Shown piece after piece: positions 8,404-15,760 of a stretch of DNA of 64,000 bases. Source of the stretch: Lachnospiraceae bacterium (lineage in GTDB: Bacteria > Bacillota > Clostridia > Lachnospirales > Lachnospiraceae); contig JAFWTY010000034.1 of assembly GCA_017518735.1 (NCBI GenBank), positions 1 through 64,000 of the forward strand, given 5' to 3'. Under the pieces are notes generated by a model that ran no database searches, was not told the origin of the DNA, and saw only the letters and a list, made by a program, of their open reading frames with translations. The position numbers were made by a program, and so were the translations under genes. The number at the start of each line of letters is the position of its first letter. Position 1 is the stretch's first letter.

Positions 8404-8417
8404 CAAACATTCGTTCT
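8404..8417. promoter_or_regulatory. Second LexA box, one mismatch
   Basis: CAAACATTCGTTCT differs from GAAC-N4-GTTC at one conserved base and is 26 bp from the first box. Confidence 0.55.
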
Positions 8418-8457
8418 GTATGTCAATAGATTTTTGAAAAAAATCGAACAAATTTTT

Positions 8458-8471
8458 GGAATATATGTTTG
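8458..8471. promoter_or_regulatory. Degenerate LexA box near lexA promoter
   Basis: GGAATATATGTTTG keeps the symmetric core (GAAT-ATAT-GTTT) with one change per half-site. Its position 66 bp upstream of the lexA ATG suits autoregulation. Confidence 0.4.
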
Positions 8472-8536
8472 CTTTTTTGAGACGGGTATGTTATTCTTAC
8501 TGTAGAAATTCAATTTGAAGTCCGGAGGTATTGAGT

Positions 8537-9157
8537 ATGGCAAAAGGAAAAATCAGTGCTAAACAGCAGGAAATTCTGGATTATATGAAGGAGGTTATTT
8601 TAAAGAAAGGATATCCGCCTTCAGTTCGAGAGATTTGTGATGCGGTTCATTTGAAATCCACTTCTTCCGTTTTTGCTCATTTGGAAACTTTGGAAAAGAA
8701 CGGATATATTAAGAAGGATCCCACCAAACCCCGTGCTATTGAAATTGTAGACGATTCCTTTCAGCAGGTTCGTACCGAAATGACATCGATTCCGATTGTC
8801 GGAACCGTTGCGGCGGGTCAGCCGATTCTTGCCGAAGATAATATCGTCGGCTACTTCCCTATTCCGATGGAACTTGTTCCGAATGCGGAAACCTTTGCTT
8901 TAAAGGTGAAGGGTGACAGCATGATCAATGCAGGCATATTTAACGGCGATTCCATTTTTGTTGAGAAATGCGATACCGCAAACAACGGAGATACCGTGGT
9001 TGCTCTCGTGGAAGACTCTGCTACCGTTAAGACTTATTATAAAGAAAAAGGCCATTATCGCTTACAGCCGGAAAATGATACGATGGAGCCGATTATTGTT
9101 GATGATGTAAAAATCCTCGGTAAAGTGTTCGGTGTTTTCCGTCTTTACAGAAAATAA
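8537..9157 (+). CDS. lexA: LexA repressor
   Basis: A 206-residue SOS repressor with autoprotease activity. The N-terminal winged HTH spans about residues 1-65 (GYPPSVREI, STSSVFAHLE). The Ala93-Gly94 cleavage site is in VAAGQP, and the peptidase S24 domain has catalytic Ser128 in KGDSMI and Lys165 in ATVKTY. On RecA filament stimulation it cleaves itself and releases SOS genes. The ATG at 8537 is 8 nt after GGAGG; the in-frame TTG at 8531 is too close to that site. It is divergent from the LysM gene, with LexA boxes between them. Confidence 0.95.
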   Translation: MAKGKISAKQQEILDYMKEVILKKGYPPSVREICDAVHLKSTSSVFAHLETLEKNGYIKKDPTKPRAIEIVDDSFQQVRTEMTSIPIVGTVAAGQPILAEDNIVGYFPIPMELVPNAETFALKVKGDSMINAGIFNGDSIFVEKCDTANNGDTVVALVEDSATVKTYYKEKGHYRLQPENDTMEPIIVDDVKILGKVFGVFRLYRK

Positions 9158-9186
9158 TACTTTTTGAAAAATAAACGGACTCAAAT

Positions 9187-9219
9187 AAAAAAGATACAGT
9201 TTCGCACTGTATCTTTTTT
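9187..9219 (+). terminator. lexA terminator (probably bidirectional)
   Basis: A perfect 13-14-bp stem (AAAAAAGATACAGT type) with TTCGC loop ends in a T run; the A-rich left arm lets it also serve rsfS on the minus strand. Confidence 0.85.
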
Positions 9220-9252
9220 GATGAATTTTAGATGAATCTTATATCACTACTT

Positions 9253-9612
9253 CTATTCTTCTTTCAGAAAGTCTTCTAAATCAATGAAATCGGCATCTCT
9301 CCAGATTCGTTCCAGATCATAGTATTCGCGGCTTTCCTTATCGAATAAATGGATGATGAAATCGCTGTAATCCATTAAGATCCATCCGGCGCTTTCATAC
9401 CCTTCCGTTTGTTTATCAAAAACCTGATCTTTTGCCAGACCTTCGGATACATAATCGGATAAAGCTCTTACGTGGTTTACGTTCTTTCCGGTTGCGATGA
9501 TAAAATAATCACCGATGACGGATACTTTGCGGATATCAATAATGACTATGTTTTCAGCTAACTTTTCATCTAAGATTTTAACGGCTTTCTGTACGATTTC
9601 TTTAATTTCCAT
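9253..9612 (-). CDS. rsfS: Ribosomal silencing factor RsfS
   Basis: A 119-residue RsfS/YbeB/Iojap-family protein. It binds L14 on the 50S subunit and blocks subunit joining when nutrients are limited. Family features are the N-terminal helix (VQKAVKILDEKLAENI), the DIRKVS strand and YFIIATG, and the C-terminal GWILMDYSDFIIHLF plus YYDLERIW. It follows nadD-yqeK by 12 bp, the usual nadD-yqeK-rsfS order in Firmicutes. Last gene of the unit, facing the lexA terminator. Confidence 0.93.
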   Translation of the reverse strand: MEIKEIVQKAVKILDEKLAENIVIIDIRKVSVIGDYFIIATGKNVNHVRALSDYVSEGLAKDQVFDKQTEGYESAGWILMDYSDFIIHLFDKESREYYDLERIWRDADFIDLEDFLKEE

Positions 9613-9624
9613 CTTGTCTCCCTG

Positions 9625-10824
9625 TTATTCTTTTTCTTCAAGGTAAAGCTTGTAATATTCGTAGGATTGTCTGGTTTGCGGATCTACGGCCTTAATCTGA
9701 TTTCCCGGCCTGGAATTCAAATAGATTAAAGTCTCTTCCAGGATTAAAGCGGCACATTTTTCAAGGGTTTCTTCCGCAATCTTTCGAAAACTGTCGAGTT
9801 TATCACTGTGATGACGTCCCGGCTCAATATAGTCGGAAATAAAGATTACCAGTGAAATCGGATCCATGGCCGGTTTTCCTGTGGTGTGATAATATATCGC
9901 ATCCAGAATCTCTTCATCTTCAATTTCGTATTTCTTGTTGGCGTATGCAGCACCTGCTTTGGCGTGAAGTAGTTCCGGGTTCTTGATTTCAATCTCGGAT
10001 ACCGGATAGTCATATTCGCGGCACAGAGCCAGTTTTTCCTCAGTACTTAAGTATTTGGCACAATCATGCAAAAGACCTGCCAAACGGGCTTTTTCGACGT
10101 CTAAATGGTGGATTTCGGCAAGCTTAACGGCTGTATCACGAACTCCAAAGGAATGAATGATACGTTTCGGCTTTAAATCCACTTTGAGTAAGGCAATGAT
10201 TTCATCTTCTTCGAATTCTTCCATATCATAAATATGGTTCTCCTGTGCATAACGAATCACGGTATCGGGGCAGTCCGGTTTTACGCGATATGCAGGCTCC
10301 GTAACCTTAAACTGTGCACGAATCAGGGTCGAAGAAATGTCATATTGATTGGCCTTTAAGAACTTAATCTTGGCATCATATTTCTTCTTTAACTCTTCCG
10401 CCTTCTCTTTTTGCTGATCCAGCCTGTCGTTATCTCTGCTGGCAACCACAAAAATCAATTCCTGAAAGAGATACTCATAATTACGCCATTTTTCCAGCAT
10501 GAACAAAGTATCGGTTCCGATAATAAAGTAAAGCTTATCATCCGGATAGGTTTTTCTCAATTCCTCTATGGTTTCACATGTATAGGTGTTGCCACCGCGA
10601 AACACTTCCAAATCCGATATTTCAAATTTGGACCTGTCCTTGATGGCAAGCCTGGTCATTTCATATCTGTCATTTGCCGAAGATACACCTGTTTTCATAT
10701 AGGAAACAGCCGTAGGAATAAAAAGCACTTTGGATAATTCGAACTGCTCCATTGCTTTGGTTGCGATATACAAATGTCCGTTATGAATGGGATCGAAAGT
10801 TCCGCCCAAAATGCCGATTTTCAT
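9625..10824 (-). CDS. nadD: Fused nicotinate-nucleotide adenylyltransferase and YqeK HD phosphohydrolase
   Basis: A 399-residue two-domain protein. Residues 1-about 200 are NadD, which adenylates NaMN in NAD synthesis: GGTFDPIHNGHL at 7-18 with the HxGH nucleotidyltransferase motif, and ISSTLIR near 163. Residues about 210-399 are YqeK, an HD-domain enzyme known in Firmicutes as a diadenosine tetraphosphate hydrolase: HSFGV, LLHDCAKYL with His253/Asp254, HAKAG, and YYHTTGK near 311. In Bacillus these are adjacent separate genes; here they form one reading frame with no stop between. Flanked by yhbY and rsfS in the standard order. Confidence 0.92.
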   Translation of the reverse strand: MKIGILGGTFDPIHNGHLYIATKAMEQFELSKVLFIPTAVSYMKTGVSSANDRYEMTRLAIKDRSKFEISDLEVFRGGNTYTCETIEELRKTYPDDKLYFIIGTDTLFMLEKWRNYEYLFQELIFVVASRDNDRLDQQKEKAEELKKKYDAKIKFLKANQYDISSTLIRAQFKVTEPAYRVKPDCPDTVIRYAQENHIYDMEEFEEDEIIALLKVDLKPKRIIHSFGVRDTAVKLAEIHHLDVEKARLAGLLHDCAKYLSTEEKLALCREYDYPVSEIEIKNPELLHAKAGAAYANKKYEIEDEEILDAIYYHTTGKPAMDPISLVIFISDYIEPGRHHSDKLDSFRKIAEETLEKCAALILEETLIYLNSRPGNQIKAVDPQTRQSYEYYKLYLEEKE

Positions 10825-10833
10825 AGACTCTCC

Positions 10834-11139
10834 TTATTTGGAAGGCTTCGGAAGAATGATTTTCGGGTCATCTTTATCCGGTTTATAAAGAACTATCTTC
10901 TTTCCGATGGTACAAACCAGAGTGGAGTTTGTCCTCTGAGCAATCATTTCGCCGATTTCTCTCGGATCATCTGCACAGTTCTTCAACACGGATAATTTGA
11001 TCAATTCTCTGTTGTTGAATGCCTCGGCTACGGCTTCGGTAAGTTCCGGGGTGATGGAACTCTTTCCGACCTGAAACAAAGCTTCCAAACCGTTTGCCAA
11101 AGATCTCAAATATGCTCTTTGCTTGCTGGTAATATCCAT
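10834..11139 (-). CDS. yhbY: YhbY family RNA-binding protein
   Basis: A 101-residue CRS1-YhbY (CRM) domain protein. The fold is indicated by KQRAYLRSLAN, FQVGKSSITPEL, NNRELIKLSVL and the C-terminal IGKKIVLYKP. YhbY associates with pre-50S particles, so a role in large-subunit assembly is likely. It lies between obgE and nadD-yqeK with 9-12-bp gaps, in a ribosome-biogenesis operon. A GGAG site precedes the ATG. Confidence 0.92.
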   Translation of the reverse strand: MDITSKQRAYLRSLANGLEALFQVGKSSITPELTEAVAEAFNNRELIKLSVLKNCADDPREIGEMIAQRTNSTLVCTIGKKIVLYKPDKDDPKIILPKPSK

Positions 11140-11151
11140 TTCAGCTCCTTT

Positions 11152-12498
11152 TTATTCGTAATAATTAAATGCAAAACCGTACATTCTTACGGTATCGCCT
11201 TCGGAGATTCCAAGTGCTTTCAATTCGTCCAGAATACCGTTTTCTTTTAAGAATTTCTGGAAGAAAGCAAAACCTTTTTCGGAATCGAGATTTGTATATC
11301 CAAGCATTTTTTCAATGCGGGGACCTTCAATGATATATTCCTTGGCCTTTTCGTCGTAATAAACACTGTAAGGGTCGTTGACATTGCCGGTTTCAAATTC
11401 GGGATCGAATTCGGAAGCAAACTGAATGGGTTCGCTCTCATCTTCGGCAAGTAAATCAGCAGCCTTGGAAAGAATTTCATCTACTCCTTCACCGGTTACT
11501 GCACTTAACGGGAATACGGGGATTCCTTTCGGCTCGAATTCCTTACGTAAGCGTTCAATCGGATCGACGTCCTTATTCTCTTCATAGATTAATTCACCGT
11601 TATCGTCGATGTCAATGGCTTCCGGTTCGGAAATAACAATTGCATCGGTTTTGTTTGCGGCGATAATCTGTGGTCTCCTGGATAATTCTTCGTTATATTT
11701 GGCAAGTTCTTCATTGATTGTGTAAATATCCGCAATCGGGTCTCTGCCTTCCGTAGATGCGGCATCCACAACGTGAATAAAGAGCTTGGTTCTTTCGATA
11801 TGTCTCAAAAATTCATGGCCGAGTCCTGCCCCTTCCGAAGCACCTTCGATAAGTCCGGGAATATCAGCCATAACAAAGCTTCTGCCGTCCTTTAGATCCA
11901 CAACACCGAGATGAGGGCTTAAAGTCGTGAAATGATAATTGGCAATTTCCGGTCTTGCATTTGTGGTTCTGGAAAGTAAGGTGGATTTTCCGACATTGGG
12001 AAAACCAATCAAACCGACATCGGCAATCAGTTTTAATTCCAAATACAAATCAAGTTCTCTGGCAGGCTGACCGGGTTGTGCATACTTCGGAGCCTGCATG
12101 GAAGAAGTTGCATAATGCTGGTTTCCGTTACCGCCTCTTCCGCCCTTTAAAAGAACAAATTCTTTTGTATCTCCGGACATATCGACGATAACCTTACCGG
12201 TATTGAATTCCTTGACAACGGTTCCTTCGGGAACTTTCAAAACAATATCTTTTCCGTTTTTGCCCTTGCAATTACGCTTTCCGCCGTCTTCGCCGTTTTC
12301 GGCGACATATTTGCGGACATGACGATAGTCGACAAGTGTATTTTTGCCGGTATCCGTCATTAGAATGACATCGCCGCCCTTGCCACCGTCTCCGCCGTCC
12401 GGACCTCCGTCGGGCACGTATTTTTCTCTGCGAAACGAAACGTGACCGTCTCCGCCTTTTCCGCTTCGTACATAGATTTTTGCTCTGTCTGCGAACAT
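11152..12498 (-). CDS. obgE: Obg family GTPase ObgE/CgtA
   Basis: A 448-residue GTPase acting in late 50S assembly and stress control. Order of parts: glycine-rich Obg fold (about 1-158, SGKGGDGHVSFRREK, GGRGGNG), G domain with P-loop GFPNVGKST, switch TTLSPHLG, DIPGLIEGA and NKTD, then the OCT domain of Firmicutes at the C-terminus. The reading frame is open 20 codons further upstream, but MFADRAKIYV at 12498 is the conserved family start and has an AGGAG site. It lies directly downstream of rpmA with a hairpin between. Confidence 0.94.
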   Translation of the reverse strand: MFADRAKIYVRSGKGGDGHVSFRREKYVPDGGPDGGDGGKGGDVILMTDTGKNTLVDYRHVRKYVAENGEDGGKRNCKGKNGKDIVLKVPEGTVVKEFNTGKVIVDMSGDTKEFVLLKGGRGGNGNQHYATSSMQAPKYAQPGQPARELDLYLELKLIADVGLIGFPNVGKSTLLSRTTNARPEIANYHFTTLSPHLGVVDLKDGRSFVMADIPGLIEGASEGAGLGHEFLRHIERTKLFIHVVDAASTEGRDPIADIYTINEELAKYNEELSRRPQIIAANKTDAIVISEPEAIDIDDNGELIYEENKDVDPIERLRKEFEPKGIPVFPLSAVTGEGVDEILSKAADLLAEDESEPIQFASEFDPEFETGNVNDPYSVYYDEKAKEYIIEGPRIEKMLGYTNLDSEKGFAFFQKFLKENGILDELKALGISEGDTVRMYGFAFNYYE

Positions 12499-12514
12499 AA
12501 AAACTCCTAAGTTA

Positions 12515-12549
12515 AAAGGAAAGCCCCAAACCGAACTCGATTTGAGGCT
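12515..12549 (-). terminator. Hairpin between rpmA and obgE
   Basis: AGCCTCAAA (minus strand, 12541-12549) can pair with TTTGGGGCT (12522-12530) through one G-U pair, with a pyrimidine-rich tail. It probably attenuates transcription after the ribosomal protein genes rather than fully stopping it, as obgE starts 24 bp later with no obvious promoter. Confidence 0.5.
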
Positions 12550-12572
12550 AATTTCCAATAAGCAAAATCAAA

Positions 12573-12857
12573 TTATTTCTCTACAGGATAAACACTTGCC
12601 TGCTTCTTGTCACGGCCTTTTCTTTCGAAACGTACAACACCGTCAACAAGTGCAAATAATGTATCATCTCCGCCGATACCTACATTCACACCCGGGTGAA
12701 TTTTGGTTCCGCGCTGTCTGTACAGAATGTTACCAGCTTTTACAAACTGACCATCAGCTCTCTTTGCGCCTAATCTCTTGGACTCGGAATCTCTACCGTT
12801 CTTGGTGGAGCCGACACCCTTCTTATGTGCAAATAATTGAAGGTTTAAGTTTAACAT
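12573..12857 (-). CDS. rpmA: 50S ribosomal protein L27 with cleavable N-terminus
   Basis: A 94-residue bL27, located near the peptidyl-transferase centre. The protein starts MLNLNLQLF followed by [15 protein letters not shown]; the first nine residues match the Firmicutes L27 pre-sequence that the Prp protease removes between Phe9 and Ala10. The gene for Prp is immediately upstream, 4 bp away, in the conserved order rplU-prp-rpmA. Confidence 0.97.
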   Translation of the reverse strand: MLNLNLQLFAHKKGVGSTKNGRDSESKRLGAKRADGQFVKAGNILYRQRGTKIHPGVNVGIGGDDTLFALVDGVVRFERKGRDKKQASVYPVEK

Positions 12858-12861
12858 GGGT

Positions 12862-13182
12862 TTATACCTCCCTATAATCTACAACTAAATATTCGTTACC
12901 ATATGCTTTCTGAATGCTCTCAAGTCCTAAAATCATGGAATCCATTAAAAGCTTTGCTTTCTCATCGGGATGATCCTTAAGAACCAGTGTCAAAACTCCG
13001 TCATCACTGTCGGAACCGGCAAAAGAATCCGAGAACTTTTCAATGGAATTTGCAGTGTTTGTTGTCAGTATCGAAACTGCGGAACAAACAATGTCCTCAC
13101 CTGCCTCGGCATATTCTGCATGTCCTTCGCAGATAAATGCTTTGTATTCCTGATTATGAGTTTGAATGAGCAGTTTAATCAT
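12862..13182 (-). CDS. prp: Ribosomal-processing cysteine protease Prp
   Basis: A 106-residue YsxB/Prp-family protease that removes the N-terminal extension of L27. The catalytic pair is visible as His21 in [12 protein letters not shown] and Cys33 in IVCSAVS. Length and placement between rplU and rpmA are standard for Firmicutes. The overlap-free but tight spacing (6 bp to rplU, 4 bp to rpmA) indicates one transcript. Confidence 0.95.
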   Translation of the reverse strand: MIKLLIQTHNQEYKAFICEGHAEYAEAGEDIVCSAVSILTTNTANSIEKFSDSFAGSDSDDGVLTLVLKDHPDEKAKLLMDSMILGLESIQKAYGNEYLVVDYREV

Positions 13183-13188
13183 TTTGCA

Positions 13189-13494
13189 TTATGCGTTGAT
13201 CTTGTCGATCTTCACCTGAGTGTATGCTTGTCTGTGTCCGTTTTTCTTATGGTATCCGGATTTTCTCTTGTATTTGTATACAATTACTTTCTTTCCTCTA
13301 CCCTGTTCCATAACGGTAGCGGATACGCTGGACGCTTTGACATCGGCACCGACCTTTAAAGTCTCACCACCGATTGCAACTACTTCATCAAAAGTAACGG
13401 TTTCGCCTGCTTCTGCTGCAAGTTTTTCAACTTTGATTACATCTCCTTCGGAAACTTTGTACTGCTTTCCTCCGGTTGCGATAATTGCGTACAT
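13189..13494 (-). CDS. rplU: 50S ribosomal protein L21
   Basis: A 101-residue bL21, a 23S rRNA-binding large-subunit protein. Family features are [14 protein letters not shown] at the N-terminus, the [14 protein letters not shown] loop and the [11 protein letters not shown] end. First gene of the operon, with an AAGGAGG site, a roughly 90-nt structured leader and a clear promoter upstream. Confidence 0.97.
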   Translation of the reverse strand: MYAIIATGGKQYKVSEGDVIKVEKLAAEAGETVTFDEVVAIGGETLKVGADVKASSVSATVMEQGRGKKVIVYKYKRKSGYHKKNGHRQAYTQVKIDKINA

Positions 13495-13582
13495 AAGGCA
13501 CCTCCTTATTCTCTAATCTCGCTGATTATGGTGGTCTGTACCAAAAAAACAGACACTTTTACCTCATCATGCGGCATACTCA
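13495..13582 (-). promoter_or_regulatory. rplU 5' leader, candidate L21 leader element
   Basis: The transcript from the promoter at 13586-13615 would have a leader of about 85 nt. It contains a clear stem (GTCTGT with ACAGAC around a T-rich loop, near 13532-13555) and a conserved-looking GCATGATGAGGTAAAAGTG stretch. Firmicutes rplU genes often carry an L21 leader that binds L21 for autoregulation. Match to that family is from memory of its layout only. Confidence 0.45.
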
Positions 13583-13585
13583 CAT

Positions 13586-13615
13586 ATATTAACATTCCGT
13601 TCCATTAATTGTCAA
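13586..13615 (-). promoter_or_regulatory. rplU operon promoter
   Basis: TTGACA (13610-13615) and TAATAT (13586-13591) on the minus strand with an 18-bp spacer; a near-consensus sigma-A promoter. Confidence 0.8.
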
Positions 13616-13616
13616 G

Positions 13617-13780
13617 GCTTTTCTGCTTATTCCGAGCGAGTGATATGTAGTCACCGGCTGAGGGGGTTACCGACTCGTGACACGTAGACTGAATTAAAAC
13701 GCTAAATTGTTGCGAGTGGCATCCATGCGAAAACGAGGACGTGATTTCACGTAGCGAGTATTGAAATAATCTATGAAAAA
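13617..13780. repeat. Structured intergenic element, not coding
   Basis: About 160 bp between the SHOCT-gene terminator and the rplU promoter. It holds several related short inverted repeats around GTGAC/GTCAC: GTGATATGTAGTCAC near 13640, GACTCGTGACACGTAGAC near 13670 and the palindrome ACGTGATTTCACGT near 13740. The GC content and repeat style differ from neighbouring spacers. It resembles a dispersed intergenic repeat, but no second copy was found in this window. Confidence 0.4.
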
Positions 13781-13808
13781 CAATAGAGGGATGCTTTCGC
13801 ATCCCTCT
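13776..13808 (-). terminator. Terminator of SHOCT-repeat gene
   Basis: A perfect 10-bp GC-rich stem (AGAGGGATGC at 13785-13794 with 13799-13808, loop TTTC) followed on minus by a T-rich tract, 22 bp past the stop. Confidence 0.85.
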
Positions 13809-13830
13809 TAAGTACTAATGACTTCTTTTT

Positions 13831-15564
13831 TTACAGTTCGCTCATCAGCTTCATCTTGTAGCTGTTGTACTCATCCGTGCTAAGCATTCCGGTCTTTTCA
13901 AGATCCATGAGCTTCTTAGCCTTAACCTGGAACTCTTCCATGGTTTCGTATGATCCAAAGATTTCGTCGATGAATTTCTGCTTTCTCTGCTCGTATTCGG
14001 ATTCGGAAATGATACCGATCTTCGGAAGAGAGATATACAGCTCAACCTTTGTTACATAATCTTCAACAGCGTCTACCTTACGAAGCAGTTCGACTTTCTT
14101 GGTGTGGAAATCCATTTCGGATAACCAGTTGCAACGCTTCAATGCCATTAATCTTTCAACAACACCCTGGAATTCAGGAACATTGGACCAAGGAATGTTT
14201 GCAAAGGTTTCCACAACATTAGCCTGTTTTCTGCGAAGTTCTCCGTCAGAGATTAATCTTGCCTCAACAAGTGCAGGCCATTTTGCAAGTTTGGTTTCCA
14301 GAGTAGGAATACTGTCGTATTCGGTAACATCGATGATATCGATGAGACCCTGTACTTTCGCTTTGTACTCATCTTCCGTTAACAGCTCAGCCTCTTTCAA
14401 GATCGGCCAACGCTCTAACTTCTTAACAAGTACTTCGTGAGAATCGGATTCTCTGAAATCAACTTCGGAAATGATTTCCGCTTTCTTCTCCTGGAATTCT
14501 GCCTCGTCGATCATTCCGCCGAGTTTCAGGAAAGGAAGTTTGGAGATATTGTCCTTATACTGTCCGAGATCGGAAACATTGGTATCGCAGCATTCTCTGA
14601 TGATATCCACTTTTCTTGTCTCGAATTCGCTGTCGGAAAGCATTCCGCACTCTTTTAATACAACAAGCTTCTGAACCTTTTCGTTGAAATCGGTCATACC
14701 GCAAAGCTCGCTGACGAGTTCAAGTTTCTTATCTTCGAATTCCTTATCGGTAAGCATACCAATCTGCTTTAATCCGTAAAGTTTTTCCATACGTTTCTGG
14801 AAATCTTCGGAATCCTTTTCCTTTTCCTTCTTCGGAGGCTGGCTTGCCTTCAGAACAGGAGCCGGAGCGGGTGCAGGTGCGGGTGCGGGAGCCGGAGCGG
14901 GTGCAGGTGCAGGAGCCGGAGCAGGATTGTGATTCATCTTGCTGGATCCGACGCCGGATGCTGCCTGTTGCTGCTGAAGCTGCGGGTTTCTGGTAAGAAT
15001 TGCGCTTCCTACGCTGCTTTCCTCTCCTCTCATAGGAGATTCCTGCTTAATTACAACTGTCTGAGAAGGAGTTTCCATTCTCTTGGGAACAGGTGCAGGT
15101 GCTACGGAAGAACCGCCTGAAGCAGGTGCAGGTGCAGGTGCGGGTGCAGGAGCTGTAGGTCTTGCGATCGGCTGGCTCTGTGTCGTTGCCTGACGAACTT
15201 CTTTGGATGCGCTTGCTCCACCGTGAGATTCTTTCATCTGGCCGATTTTTTCAATGACGATGTCAATATCCTTCATGGAAGGGAAAATCGTCTGTGCCTT
15301 CTTTGTACCATACAAACTGGTAAGACGTGTGTTCATAATCAGTGCAGTGTTGCCCTGATACTCGCCTTTGAAGACTTCTCTTACGTCGTTAATGGGATAA
15401 TCGAAGTTATCAATATATCCGTTACGACCTTCTTCGTTGCAAATAAATGCTTTTCCGGAGATCTTTCCGTCCTCAATCTTTAAGAACAGTTTTTCTCCAC
15501 TCTTTAACAGCTTATTCTTAATGCTGCCGCCGTAATTACATGTAAAAACTTGAGCGTTTGCCAT
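13831..15564 (-). CDS. Protein with eight tandem SHOCT-like repeats and Pro-Ala linker
   Basis: 577 residues from the ATG at 15564, which follows AGGGAGG; the frame is open 12 codons further but that extension is unlikely. Residues 1-110 form a small beta-rich domain, possibly PH-like (GEKLFLKIEDGKISGKAF, SLYGTKKA). Residues about 110-255 are low-complexity linker with long Pro-Ala runs. Residues about 257-577 contain eight repeats of 38-43 residues, each helix-turn-helix pairs of the form LxxLKxxGMLSDxEFExKKxxII, the pattern of the SHOCT domain normally found once at C-termini. No signal peptide or TM. SHOCT is associated with oligomerisation, so a scaffold is plausible. It has its own promoter and terminator. 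Confidence 0.8.
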   Translation of the reverse strand: MANAQVFTCNYGGSIKNKLLKSGEKLFLKIEDGKISGKAFICNEEGRNGYIDNFDYPINDVREVFKGEYQGNTALIMNTRLTSLYGTKKAQTIFPSMKDIDIVIEKIGQMKESHGGASASKEVRQATTQSQPIARPTAPAPAPAPAPASGGSSVAPAPVPKRMETPSQTVVIKQESPMRGEESSVGSAILTRNPQLQQQQAASGVGSSKMNHNPAPAPAPAPAPAPAPAPAPAPAPVLKASQPPKKEKEKDSEDFQKRMEKLYGLKQIGMLTDKEFEDKKLELVSELCGMTDFNEKVQKLVVLKECGMLSDSEFETRKVDIIRECCDTNVSDLGQYKDNISKLPFLKLGGMIDEAEFQEKKAEIISEVDFRESDSHEVLVKKLERWPILKEAELLTEDEYKAKVQGLIDIIDVTEYDSIPTLETKLAKWPALVEARLISDGELRRKQANVVETFANIPWSNVPEFQGVVERLMALKRCNWLSEMDFHTKKVELLRKVDAVEDYVTKVELYISLPKIGIISESEYEQRKQKFIDEIFGSYETMEEFQVKAKKLMDLEKTGMLSTDEYNSYKMKLMSEL

Positions 15565-15703
15565 TATGAAATAAACCTCCCTTTCATTCCCAATATACAC
15601 CCCGTACAGATGCTATACCTTCTTTGAAAAGCGAAAAACAACACAAAATCTAAATTTCTAGATTCCGGTCGTTAAAAAACATATATCTCTGTCGGATATG
15701 AAT

Positions 15704-15732
15704 ATAATAACAATAAATGTGCCTTTTATCAA
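15704..15732 (-). promoter_or_regulatory. Promoter of SHOCT-repeat gene
   Basis: TTGATA (15727-15732) and TATTAT (15704-15709) on minus with a 17-bp spacer, 140 bp upstream of the ATG, leaving a long leader. Confidence 0.65.
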
Positions 15733-15760
15733 GTAATTTTTGTCGAAAGTAACAAAAAAA

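Noticed and set aside
8349..8543. Minus-strand frame crossing the lexA/LysM spacer
   Set aside because: It runs over LexA boxes and the lexA start, without a ribosome-binding site; non-coding regulatory DNA.
13605..13802. 65-codon minus-strand frame upstream of rplU
   Set aside because: Its ATG lies inside the terminator of the SHOCT-repeat gene and the frame covers the rplU promoter and palindromic DNA; no ribosome site or known family.
14824..14936. GC-rich repeat block, considered as a possible CRISPR or minisatellite
   Set aside because: It is the coding sequence of the Pro-Ala linker in the SHOCT-repeat protein and has no spacers.
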